Origin: Ophioderma brevispina
Taxonomy: Eukaryota > Echinodermata > Ophiuroidea > Amphilepidida > Ophiodermatidae
Length of the DNA stretch: 64,000 nucleotides
Reading direction: 5' to 3'
Assembly (NCBI GenBank): GCA_023653785.1
Contig: JAMKCH010002909.1
Span: forward strand, 1 to 64,000
Part shown: positions 34,117-45,102 of the stretch, one piece after another
How positions within the stretch are numbered: position 1 is the first letter of the stretch
Layout of the letters: each line of letters begins with the position of its first letter
The notes under the pieces: model-generated
The model's database searches: none
Seen by the model: the letters and a program-made list of their open reading frames with translations, nothing else
Told to the model about the DNA's origin: nothing
Made by a program: the position numbers and the translations under genes

Positions 34117-34179
34117 TATGTTAAACCAATGGCGACGTCGAAAATAACTTGCCTAATGCGTCCTGTGTTGGCCACACGC

Positions 34180-35760
34180 TTGGGCCCTATTGCAGCGAAA
34201 TCGTCAGAATAATAATGACTCCAAGCCCTTGGGGTGTTCCTAGATTTTTGGGTCAAAAGTCACTGGGCCATGAAGAGGGCATTCTTTGAAAATCTATAAA
34301 TTCCTCTTTCTTGTTGCCCCAATAATGTGCATAATCAGTAGACTTGGTAGCGAAAATCGTTCCAAATATCACTGACCCAAGTCCCATGTGGGGTGTTTAC
34401 AGATGTTGGGTTCAAAGGTCACTTGGGCCCGATTAAGGGATCCGTTCTTTGAAAATCTTAAATTCCTTGTGGCCACAATCAATTGCTATAATCACTAGAG
34501 GTGGTCATAGAGAAACGCGACCCAAAGCCCATATGGGGTGGGGTGTTCACAGATTGGTCAAAGGTCATGTGGGCCAATTAAAGGGGCACTCTTTGAAAAT
34601 CTATAAAATTTCCTTCTTGTGCCACACATAAATTGCTATAATCACTCCTAGACTTGTGTTAGAAGAACCACTGACCCACGTCCCATATGGGGTGTTCACA
34701 GCTTTGGGTCAAGGTCATGTTGGCCAATTAAAGGGCATCTTTTTGAAAAATCTAATAATTCCTTCTTGGTTGCCACAACTCAATTGCTATAAGCACACAC
34801 TTGGTCAGCAGAACTACTGCTGACCAAGGTCCATATGAAGTGTTCACAGATTAGGGTCAAAGGTCACATGGGACCCATTAATGGGCATTCTTTGAAAATC
34901 AAATTCCTTCTTGTGCACAAAAATCAATTGCTATAATCAACTAGACTTGGTCAGAAGAACGGCTGACCCAAGTCCATGTGGGGTGTTCGCAGATTTGGTC
35001 AAAGGTCATGTGGGCCCTTAAAGGGGCATGTTTGAAAATCTGTAAATTCCTCTTGTGCCACATCAACTTTTATAAAATCACTCGACTTTTTTAGAGAACT
35101 GCTGACAGCCAGATCCATATGGGATTTTCACTATTTGGATCAAAGATCATGTAGACTACTAAAGGGGCATTCTTTGAAATATATAAGTCCAGTCTGTGCA
35201 ACAACCAAATGCAATTGCGATAATCACTAGACTTAGTAAGAACGCATGTCACACTTGCCTAAATGCATTTTGTTGCCAAACGCTTGGCCTGATTGAAGCG
35301 AAAATCAGTCAAACCACTGATCCAAGGACCCATGTTGGGTGTCACAGATTTGGTCCAATGTCACTTTAGACCGACCATTAAAGTGGCTTCTTTGTAAAGA
35401 TCTATAAATTCCTTCTTGTGCCACAAATCCATGGCTATAATCACATAGACTTTTGTTCAGAATAACCGCTGACCAAGGCCCATATGGGTGTTCAGTAGAT
35501 TTGGGTCCAAGGTCCACTGGCAAAACGATTAAAAGGGCATTTAAAAAAATCTATAAATTCGCTCTTGTACCTCAAATCTTCCTATAATACCGAACATAAA
35601 AAATAAGGCTCAGTAAGAAACATTGATCAACGCCCATATGGGGTGCTCATCGTTTAAGTTAAGGTATGTAGACTGTTAAAGGGTCAATTCTTTGGAAATT
35701 TATAAATTCCTGTGCCCCAATCAATTGTTATAATCAATAATTTGTTTGGGAAGATAAATG
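34180..35760 (+). repeat. ~150-bp satellite with GGTCAAAGGTCA motif
   Basis: About ten diverged units share CTGACCCAAGTCCCATATG, GGGGTGTTCACAGATT, GGTCAAAGGTCATGTGGGCC, AAAGGGGCATTCTTTGAAAA, ATAAATTCCTTCTTG and ATTGCTATAATCAC. The GGGTGTTC box recurs near 34231, 34391, 34536, 34689, 34830, 34981, 35127, 35336, 35488 and 35640, spacing mostly 145-160. Lone relatives sit at 58575-58640 and 60220-60620. Confidence 0.85.
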
Positions 35761-35779
35761 TAAAACTGGAGTGCACTCA

Positions 35780-36290
35780 TAATGTCTCTTACTTATGCTC
35801 ATTTGGGGGACTTTCCCAAGATTAAATCTGCACAATAGAAATGTTGTGCCACCCCAGAGTGGTGGTGGCCCAACTAAATAACCTGCTGAGCTCAGCAAAC
35901 CATTGGTGCTCTTGTTTGAGATCAGGCGATGTAAAAACGCGCGTACATGTTAGGGTATCAAAATCGTCAAAAATTCCAAATAAGGGTATGCTTTCAAGTT
36001 GTATAGGGTGGATACTCTTGAGTACTGTAAAAAATTACATTGAAAAATGCTGGATATTGGGTTTTGGTTCCAATTTCTTCTGGGGATTTTCAATGGTAGT
36101 TCCCCAATGTTTTTAACCTTTGGGGTCAGCCTTATTTTAGCTATTTCTCTGTCGTTGGCCATCTCCTCATAGCCTTTATAATTTTGGAGTTTCCATTTTC
36201 ATTTTTACACTAAAATTAATCATTAGATATGTAGGCCTATATTTGTGTAGAAACAGGAATTAGGGTCGTCCTCGTTAATGTAGTGTTCAA
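35780..36290. other. Mostly unassigned; one unit of the 38.5 kb repeat
   Basis: 35782-35875 (CTTATGCTCATTTGGGGGAC, GAAATGTTGTGCCACC) matches one unit of the tandem repeat at 38436-38820. The rest shows nothing recognisable. Confidence 0.45.
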
Positions 36291-36369
36291 TCAAAATAGG
36301 TCATGGATATTAAGTGTAGGTTTTACTTGAATATGCAGGAAAAAACACTCATTACGAACGACACCGATA

Positions 36370-36620
36370 GCACCCTTGTATAAAACGTTCTCGGTTTAGG
36401 GTAGCAATATTAATGTCCAAGACTTGTTTAGGGTTTCATTTTTCAACTGTCATGCAATTTTTGTTTAGTAGAGGGTTTTAAATTAAACCAAACCCTTGTT
36501 AAGTGGAGCAAACCCAAGCCCAAATACTATTTTTAGGGTAGCAAAAATCAACCAAAATACGTGCTTAGGGTGTTTTTTCTTGCCATGAAGTATGGCTCTT
36601 AGGGTACGGTTTTTTGGGAG
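36370..36620 (+). repeat. Diverged TTTAGGGT minisatellite
   Basis: TTTAGGGTAGCAA, TTTAGGGTTTC, TTTTAGGGTAGCAAAA, CTTAGGGTGTTT and CTTAGGGTACGG recur every 40-60 bases. This is interstitial and too diverged to be telomeric. Confidence 0.45.
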
Positions 36621-36676
36621 GCCATACAACGGCATGAGATCCACCTTGGAATGCAAGTGGCCCCCTGGAGTGTTAG

Positions 36677-38047
36677 TGATTTATGGGTATGAATCTCTAT
36701 CGGCACATATATAAGGCAATATCCCTAAATCAAACGTACCAGATGTTTTTAATGGCAATTGGAGTATTCCTTGCGAAAAAAATCCAGATTTATTCCGACA
36801 AATGTACACAACTGTAACAGCAATCATGGAAGCTACATGTTTATATTTCCTGTGGTATATTTACAACGCCCCGCTGCAATACCGAAACAGAAGCCAGCAA
36901 AAATATATCACGTGACTACAGCAAGTTTGCCACAAGCTTCATCCTTTTGAACTTTGTTTAGCACACAAAGGATAGAAGCAAAGTTTGTTTAGAAATTTTT
37001 ATTGCAAAAAAACTACACTTTTTAAAACCTCAGTGATTTGAAAAAAATGTAAAGAGGGGTGTTTTAGATATCATTTTGTGATTAACAAAGGTTTTAGTTG
37101 GCCTAAACACTAACAATCCATGAAAACGTGCACATTTTAAAAGGGGTCGCGTAATATTTATAGTTTTATCGCAGTCGCACTGTAACCACTGATCTCTATA
37201 CAATGGATTGGCTACACAACAGTAATTGTATATTAGATGAATGGAGCAACGGGTGGACATCTTGGTCTACCGAACACAATAGCTTTCCAGAGACACCTGT
37301 TTAACAGAAGTTGTATCCCGGGCGCACGTTTTAGAGACATGTCATCCCATACGCGCAAATACAATGAGCTCAATTAATTGGCTTGATTCTGTAGTCTGTT
37401 ATGTCGCTTATCCACATTTCAATGGGAACAAATTTTGTATGAATGACCGGCTCTTAACCACCTGCTTGGGCTCTTTTTGGATGACCAATATGGCCATTAG
37501 TGCCTCAATTACGAAGCCCAGGTTTCCAATCCATTGTATAGAGATCAGTGTTTGAAACCCAATAATGCGCGGTTCAGCAATCTACTTACTTATCAATGTA
37601 CCGAGTAGCGCTTCTTTGTATGATGAAGAGTTTCCTAATTTTATTTTAAAAACTATATTTCTCAAGAATCCCAGGCTCATTTTATAAAAATTTGGCACAA
37701 TTTGATAAATTTGTATATTTTAAAGGAAAACGTTAAATTAAAGCTGTTTTTATTTCAATGTTAAAAGTAAATGCGATAATCTTTCATACGGGCCAGAACT
37801 TGACTAACCACCCATCATCTTCAATTGGTGTGAAAGACTAAACATGGCTTGTGGCAAAATGCTAGCGTAAATAATAAACTTGGCGGCTTCGTTAAATCGT
37901 CTACTGCTTCGAAAGTTAAGCATGAAAATGGTGTTTTCTTCGCAAATGTCGAATACTCCAATGACCATGAAAACCATCTGATACGTCATATTTAGGGATA
38001 TTTCATTATATATGTGCCGATAGATTCATACTATTACCAATAAATCC
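36677..38047. mobile_element. 1.37 kb foldback element
   Basis: Inverted arms of at least 120 bp share TATGAATC, TATCGGCACATATATAA, AATATCCCTAAAT, ACCAGATG and CATTGGAGTATTC in opposite orientation (36677-36800 and about 37925-38047). Similarity extends weakly inward (TTTGCCACAAGC / GCCACAAGCC). The frames 36759-36950 (+) and 37804-37989 (-) lie in the two arms and look alike for this reason; no product is recognised. Confidence 0.65.
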
Positions 38048-38435
38048 CTTTAAAGGTGCGTGTTCCGATCGTCTGTGGGACCTCCCTGATTTACCCGGAA
38101 GTAGTATCGATTTGAATGATATCAGATGAAAGGCCGTATTTTTCTCATTGTCATCCTGAAATTTGACCCCCTCAAATCCATTTCATTCCCAATATATAAA
38201 CAAAAAACCGCCGTTTTAGTGGTTAACCATCAATATTAGCACAGTATTGAATAGGGCTTTGCAACATGCATTATTGCATCTACCATCAAAACCGCAAGTT
38301 TTTTTCCCCACGGTACTTGATGGGGTGTATGTGTGCAAGTGCCAGGCTCTCATATCAAGTAGAGAACACATTACACATAAATCACCTTTAAGCACCTTTA
38401 AATGAAAGTGCGAAGTATAGAATACTATACTCCTA

Positions 38436-38820
38436 AACATCTTTTACTTATGCTCATGGGAGACTTTTCAAGATTAATATCTCCACACTGGAGAATGGTA
38501 TGACCCTAATATGGTGGTGTCAAATGAAAGAGTGAGAAGTGTAGAATACTATAATGCAAACCCGGGTGTGCTACTCCTAAACATCTCTTAGTTATGCTCA
38601 TGTTGGGGACTTTTCATGATTAATATCCCCACAATGGAAAATGTTGTGACCCCTGGGGGAGTTCCATTGAAAGAGCGAGGAATAAAAGATGCAAAACCGG
38701 GGGTGGTACTCCTAAACGTCTTAGTTACGCTCATGTTGGGGACTTCCCATGATATCTCCACAGTGGAAAATGTTTTGACCTCCGGGGTGGTGTCAATTGA
38801 AAGAGCGGGAATAAAGAATA
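38436..38820 (+). repeat. Three-unit ~135-bp tandem repeat
   Basis: Units begin near 38436, 38579 and 38709 with ACTCCTAAACATCTCTTAG. They share TATGCTCATGTTGGGGAC, CCACAATGGAAAATG, GTTGTGACCCC and TTGAAAGAGCG. Open frames on both strands are by-products. Confidence 0.8.
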
Positions 38821-38988
38821 CTATAAATCTGTTGTCCTGCATCAAGGTTAAAATTGACATGGTAGATGCAAAATTGTACATCAAATAAGCCAGTGACATA
38901 GTTTGTATGTGACATTAGAGCTAAGAGAGCATGTCTCTTTCTATTGCTACAAATATGGTATAATTGTGAATAAGTATACATAATGCAT

Positions 38989-39110
38989 AGCAGTGATTTG
39001 CTAATCCGAAACATCGAAAAATCATAAAAATTCATATTTTTATATTTTTGTTACTGGCATGGATATGCGAACATAACCTGCAAGTGGTTGGCTTAAAATC
39101 CGTGTATTAA
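38989..39110 (+). mobile_element. Truncated TTAA MITE relative
   Basis: CAGTGATTTGCTAATC, CGAAAAATCATAAAAATTCA, TTTTTGTTACTGGCATGGAT and CGAACATAACCTGCAA follow the order of the left half of the 347-bp MITE. The terminal AGACACTAT and the right half are missing. Confidence 0.55.
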
Positions 39111-39196
39111 AGGCAATTAAGGCAGCACTTTTTATCTGATTCTGTAATTTCTATACGTGCGTATCAAAATTCCGACTTGAGATCAAAAAAGCCTTT

Positions 39197-39640
39197 CCCA
39201 GTGAATATCACAGATTTTCATCGTGATATTGTGCACCATGGATCAATACAGTTTGACCTATTTATTATTTATTTATTATTTATGTACATTCTTCTCTTCC
39301 TGATATTATCAGTTGTATGTAAGTGCGTTTTTGCCGATGACACTACATTACTCTTTACTGCAATCATATCCAACGACCTCCTTCATTTGGATACTGAATG
39401 ATAATGTCTAAGATTCACATTGGTTTGCAACCACCAACTGACTTTGAAACATAAAGAAAACCAAATTCCAATGATCTTTGGGAACAAAAAATGTTGTTAT
39501 AAATTTTAGTGATATGAATCTGATGTACGCTAAGCAGATATTGAAGAGGTGACAAATTTAATACGTAGGTGAATATCACAATTTTCAGCATGATATTGTC
39601 CACCATGATCAAATACGTTTTGACTCAACCCAAACTTATT
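39197..39640 (+). pseudogene. Non-LTR RT remnant between direct repeats
   Basis: In the plus frame CKCVFADDTTLLFT (39318-39359) is a LINE RT catalytic box (F/YADD). It is followed after a stop, with shifts, by WFATTN, NIKKTKFQ and LGTKN, matching the usual W-NKL-LN-KKT-MIFG stretch downstream. The remnant sits between two copies of about 75 bp (TGAATATCACAGATTTTCAT at 39199, TGAATATCACAATTTTCAGC at 39569) about 371 bases apart. It is far too short and broken to function. Confidence 0.6.
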
Positions 39641-39644
39641 GTTC

Positions 39645-42230
39645 TTTGCGATCATTCGGTAACTGGTGTAAACCAAATCTCGTTTAGTGCATATGTTGAG
39701 ACCGTCACAATTTGCGGACCGACTGTAATGACAAAGTTCCTCAAAGACCTTCATTTTTTTTCCACTATTTGGTGGTTTGTTTCCACCATCAAAGCAGTTA
39801 CTGACTTGTACCCACTATCCCTGATTTATAAGTTAACAAATGCATTTCCACATTTTTTCTTGTCTCGCAATATCGCTGCTAATCCCCTTTAAATCAATCA
39901 TCTTGTATGTTTTTGTGTTTAGCTATGTTTAAATAGTAGATTTTTCAAATGAATATGAGACCCCTTGTTCAAAGTTGTTAGATCTGTCCATTCAATGGGT
40001 GTATTTCTATTGGGACCAATTTTTCCGGTTTAACCAGAAAAGGGATTAACTTGTCTCAATAGAAACGCCTCCAACTGCATTTTCCTTGCTTATACCGATG
40101 AAAGTTCCACCGGTATATTATCTTCTTTTGAAGGATAACTGCCAATAATTATCCGGTCTGTAACGCCATAGAGCCCCACACCGTTCCGATAGAGTCTCAT
40201 ACCAGCAAAGACCGGAAATTGCACTCACATATCAGCAATTGACCACCGTCGCAACATGTGGCAGCGACTGTTTGACGGTAATAGTAATCCGGGTGTAGCA
40301 ACGCATTTTGTCATCGCTGACCGGTGATGGGGAAACCTGTTTGGCCACCGTTTTTAGAATTCCAAAGTTATTTTTTGACACGTTTTTACATTGCACCATG
40401 AAAATGACCTCCCCTGCGGCGTTTGTTTGGACACATAGGCAACTAAAGCGTTAATTTCTGTAGGGGGAGATGCAGATTTCCAGCGAATTTTGACATTTTA
40501 GGCTAAGGACATTCTACTCTTCCTGCCTTCTTTTGATCTGACAGTTTGACGAGGTCACGATCCACAATGGCAAGGGGAGCGCACCACTAATGGCTCTCCC
40601 ATAGGAACACGTGTGCATTTTTGTACGGTTCCGGTTACAACTCAGAGGGTGTTTTTGAACCAATCCCATAATGCCATTGCAATGTGCATAATGTGCTTAT
40701 TCCAAACTTGTGGTCCAGTACTTAGGGATAAAAAGTGTACAAGAAGCTCGAGGACCACACAACATTTCATGAGCATGCAAAGAATCCCTGGCTATAACAC
40801 TTGGGGGCTATAAGTGAGATGGTGTAGAAGTCAGGATTTTATGTTTAAGAATAGGATTGGTGGGATCACATGACCAAAATGAGGTGAAATTTCCCAACAC
40901 TGGTTCATATGGGATTGACTCAATACACCCTCTGGTTTCCCACTAAACAACTCCCTGCAATACTTGAGGCATCGTGTATGTTATCAAAATAAAGCTCTTT
41001 TCGATGATTTTAGAATATTTGCTTGATTGAACCATCTACTTTTCACATTATTTTTTCACATTAAAAAGGGTTGTGACAATTAAGGACCTGGGTAACTAAG
41101 TGACCCTGATGATTCTCAGACTTGTACGAATAAACTGCATAATTCTGAAGTTTATTCTGTACAGTCTGATGACTGCATTCAGTGTCAACGTCTGACCCTG
41201 GGTCGCTAGTTGTCACAACCCCATAAAATGCAATAGCTAATTTTACCACCCCGCGTCACTCATATCTAGGAATGACCACCACCACCACCCCACCCGTGCA
41301 CATCCGCCGTCCGTATCTTAGGGTTTGCGATGAAACCATGGATTTTGTTCTCAGGTTATGCAATGTTGACATCAATTTCTATCTTCCATGTCCGTTATGC
41401 AATTTGTTCTCCCATTATGACAAATGACCCCCCCGAAAACAACTTTTGTCGTTGGAATTTGTTTATTTTTTTAATGGGAGTTTTGGAAATTAACCAAAAT
41501 CCTTTATTTGATGGGGGGACAGCAATCAAGAATCACAATAACAGATAAACACATGACAAACAGTTATTAAAATCACACAACAAGGGCGGTCGGTAAACTC
41601 ATGCATTAGCCTCTTAACCATGATGTGATACTGCATAGCCCTACTGTCGTACTGTTTATACCAAGCACGATGAATAGCCTAATTTTTTAAAAATTTGTCA
41701 CTAACCTCTGCTTGCTCAAATCTAAAGTGAAATCTTGAAGTTTTCATTGAACTCCCGCAGTTTTTTAACCCCAAAATACCAAATACTAACCCTCATCACA
41801 AAATAAAAATATTTGCAGGTAGTAGTATTTACCACCCAGCATTTCCGATCATAAGCGTCTTATGCGTCAATGCGGTTGACCTGTGGCAGCTGACCTTTCG
41901 CTGGTAAACCACAACGTCAATCATATTCTAAGCTCTGTGGTAAAATCAGTCTGTGACGGCCGGCGCATTTTCCAGAAAACGCTGCTCAATAAGCACTATT
42001 TTTATCCATAGCAACCGGATAATGGGGTGATCGGGATACTTAGTACTGTCCGGTTCCTAGAAATCCGCGTCATGAAGAGGTAAACAAGGATTTATTTTAA
42101 TGGCACTAGGTTACAAGTTGATTACAGTAATACATGCAGCTATGCCTCAGGTATATAAGATTGTACTTTGAAGTCCTACGTTTACAGATTCACCAGGTTT
42201 TTATATAGATCAGGTTGAAAAGCAATTATT
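39645..42230. other. Unassigned DNA
   Basis: No coding motif, TIR pair or tandem array was found in these 2.6 kb. Short frames overlap on both strands. Confidence 0.35.
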
Positions 42231-42234
42231 TAAA

Positions 42235-43100
42235 GGGGGGAATGACCCAATAAAGTTTCAGCTTGATAGAATGGCCGTCACCCAAAATCTCCATCTATAA
42301 CGTTTTTGCTCTGATCTTTCAACCTTTTTTGAATGTTAGAGCAAAAAACATGATTTTGTAATCCTCATAGGTACGTTGTAAAATTAAAGGCACTATCAGT
42401 GATCCACCCAAATAGTCAAAATATTTGAATTTTGCAGGAAACGTGAAGGATAAGTCTGTAGAATTGTCATATTATTTTTTCCCAACTGAACAAATCTACA
42501 GAAAGGAAGAAAACATTCCTTTTAGAGATTTGATCTCCATTCACATACATGTTGTAGTAAGATGTCCGTACGGAACAGTAATGACTAAATATCCGATTTT
42601 GGTCTTAATTGCGGTGCTTTTTGATCTTATATTACCGCAGCCTCTGTTTTTTGATGATTTTTTCAATTTTCTGATTTATAAATCACTGTATATGCCTTAA
42701 TATTGGGTCAACCAAAATGGGGCCATTTTTTGCTCATAACATCCAAACCAAACAGGTTATAAAAATAGTAGTTTCTCAGATACCAAATTGGACCACTTCT
42801 GGAAAATCTGGGTATCTGGAGGCAAGGTTATTAGTGATCTGACCATAGCCATTTAAAGGGGTGACCTAATTTTTAAGAAAAAAGTTTTCATTTTGATACA
42901 ATGGCATTTCACCCTAAACCCCAATCTGTAAAGTTTTTTGTGACGGATATTTATAATGCCATTTTGATGTGAGAGCTAAAAAACCTATTTTAAGCCTGTA
43001 GAGTGCTGTGTAAATTAATCTTGGTTGAACAAAATGGGGCATATTTTTGTTCATAACTTTAAAACCAAAAATCTATTTGTCCTCAAGATTTCACAGGGTC
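42235..43100 (+). repeat. Diverged tandem units hosting a TTAA MITE
   Basis: Two diverged units are visible. GACCCAATAAAG..TGATAGAATGGC (42243) corresponds to GACCTAATTTTT..TGATACAATGGC (42864). GGGTCAACCAAAATGGGG (42704) corresponds to TTGGTTGAACAAAATGGGG (43021). The second unit lacks the MITE and reads GTAAATTAATCTTGGTTG at that position. Confidence 0.55.
42388..42696 (-). mobile_element. TTAA MITE copy 3 (309 bp)
   Basis: It is in inverted orientation relative to copies 1 and 2. The ends AGGCACTATCAGTGAT and AATCACTGTATATGCC are bounded by TTAA at 42384-42387 and 42697-42700. GTCCGTACGGAACAGTAATG matches the middle of the other copies in reverse complement. It is shorter and more diverged, so probably older. 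Confidence 0.75.
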
Positions 43101-44400
43101 ATGCACAGTCAAATTCTTATTTGGCCCATAAGAATAGTGCAAAGCAAATTATGACTTGACATCCCAGCCAACTGGCCATCAAAGCCCGTGAAATATGACA
43201 AGGAAGTCCACTTTTTAGCCCTATATATGTATGTTAGAGTAGGCAAAACCCAATGTTCTTCTCAGAAACTAGTCTCTCATGTCTTGTCAATTCTTTTGAA
43301 ACTCGCACGTATGCAAGTAATGACAGTTCTTGAAAAGTTATGTTGTGGATTTGAAAATTCTGAAGCAGACTGTTGAGTTTTGGGCATTTGTTCGTACTTT
43401 TGTGTTTTTGGATGAATTGTGTTGGTAGGCAAAGATTATCTATATTGTAAGTCAAAGAAGGACCATTGTAGGGGGGTTAGGTCAACTTTACAAAAGGGTC
43501 TACTTTGTCAGAAGTCCTGTTATCCCCCAATAATCCTGCGTACGGCCTGATGGGCATAGTTTAGTCTTTTAACATTAGTAGAAATGAATTCATCAGTTAA
43601 CAGTAAACCGATTCTGTGCAGTAACTGTGTACAATGACCACAATTTATTTTGAATGGCAAAAAGGTCTAGTCTCCACGTTGCCAAGGAATGTGAACCCGA
43701 AATCAATATCCACCCAATGGAAATGCAAGAACTCTCACTAAATTTGAAATCTGCTATAGTGATTAAACCTTGTTGGACAATCATTTGATTGACACTCTCT
43801 CTCTTCCTCCCCCCCCTCCCTCCTTACACTGGTATGACCAGTTTGTTTTGCTTTTTTGCATTACAGAGTTTGAATTGGATTACAATCAACCTACCACAGG
43901 TATAAATAAAGAAAAGGTGAAACCAATCCCAAAAGAAAGGTAGAAGAGGAAGCCAATTAAGAGACAACTGAGTGAGAAGCAAACATGGAATCAGATGAGG
44001 AAAGGTATAGAAACCACTTATAGATATATGAATACATTCACATAAATTGAAATTTAATAGTTAGGAGCTATGGTAAATATGTGGACCACTAGACACCAGA
44101 AAAAGGGACCAGTTTAATGCTGGGAGTACATGGCCAAATTCTTCATGGTAGTTACTGCGCAGCTACTACCAAGTAAACACAGCATTCCCGTTCCACCAGA
44201 TGTACACTCGCCAGCCAGGGTCCATGTATTTTTGCTGCATAGACGGATAGTGTAATACTCGGGCTGGTATGTCCTGTCGCGAAGTAGCTACGTGGGTACA
44301 CGGCTGTCAGCGCGCGCAGTATTTCTCATGAGCCAATTTTTGTTTAGATTTTTTTGACCATATATTTGCCTTTGTATTAAAAAGTGTGTGAATTTATGTA
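43100..44400. other. Unassigned DNA
   Basis: A pyrimidine-rich tract lies at 43794-43825. 44130-44310 contains GTAGCTACGTGG and GTTACTGCGCAGCTACTAC, related to motifs at 53590-53830; these may be ends of another repeat. No gene was recognised. Confidence 0.35.
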
Positions 44401-44404
44401 ACAT

Positions 44405-44957
44405 AGCCCCAGTCCCTAAGCCACAAAAAAATAGGCAGATTGTGCAACTTTGCCTAAAAATCATGAAAACTGGTATGATTTACATATTGAGGCCCCGAAC
44501 AATTTCTGATCGAGTGCCAAAAATGTAGCGCCCCCTATGGGCATACAGGCCCGCCCTTTATAGTTTTACCCAATTATGAAAGTTTTTCATTAAAAAACAA
44601 ATTAAAATTTTGGGTCAAAAATCGGTTCAAAAAAGGGCCCCATTTGGATAGCAAAAGCATAAATGGATAAAGATTGGATCGATTAGCCCAAATTATTTGG
44701 TCGAGCTATGAGTTGCAAAGAAATTTGGGTGAGATGAGTCGAGCCCAATATTTTAAAACTCATAGCGGAGCCAAATTAATATTGGGCGTAAATCGTCCGA
44801 TTTCATCATTAACATTGGCTGTAGGCCACTAGGGGGCGCTACATTTTTTGGCACTCGATCAGAAAATATTCAGGGGCTCAATATGTATAGGCATGCCAAG
44901 TTTCACACTTTTAGGAAAAAGAAGTGCACAAATAATTGTGCTTAGGGACCTGGGGCT
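44405..44957. mobile_element. ~0.55 kb foldback element with ~150-bp arms
   Basis: The ends AGCCCCAGTCCCTAAGC (left) and CTTAGGGACCTGGGGCT (right) are inverted. They continue as TACATATTGAGGCCCC, CTGATCGAGTGCCAAAAA and TGTAGCGCCCCCTA in both arms. The centre contains GGTCGAGCTATGAGTTG, shared with the palindrome at 53048-53169. Confidence 0.75.
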
Positions 44958-44970
44958 AAATTGGGGTTTT

Positions 44971-45102
44971 GTGTCGCCTGCCCTAAGGCAGTATCAGGAC
45001 ACATAGGGATCACTTGTTCCCACTTGATGTTGTTGATGTCTGTTGTGAAAAAGGGTTAAACATTTGCCTGAATATCCACAACTTGATGGTGGATTTAAAC
45101 CA
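44971..45102 (+). mobile_element. Left end of GTGTCGCCTGC-TIR element
   Basis: It starts with the 11-base TIR GTGTCGCCTGC and follows the intact copy at 59033 through CTAAGGCAG, GATCACTT, GATGTCTGTTGTGAAAAAGG and GGATTTAAACCA, then stops matching at ACCA (45099-45102). Confidence 0.65.

Noticed and set aside
34180..35760. CRISPR-like array because of regular ~150-bp spacing
   Set aside because: Spacers are as similar between units as the boxes are, units are long and diverged, and the DNA is eukaryotic.
36370..36620. Interstitial telomeric repeat (TTAGGG)
   Set aside because: TTTAGGGT boxes are 40-60 bases apart with unrelated spacers, not a head-to-tail hexamer array.
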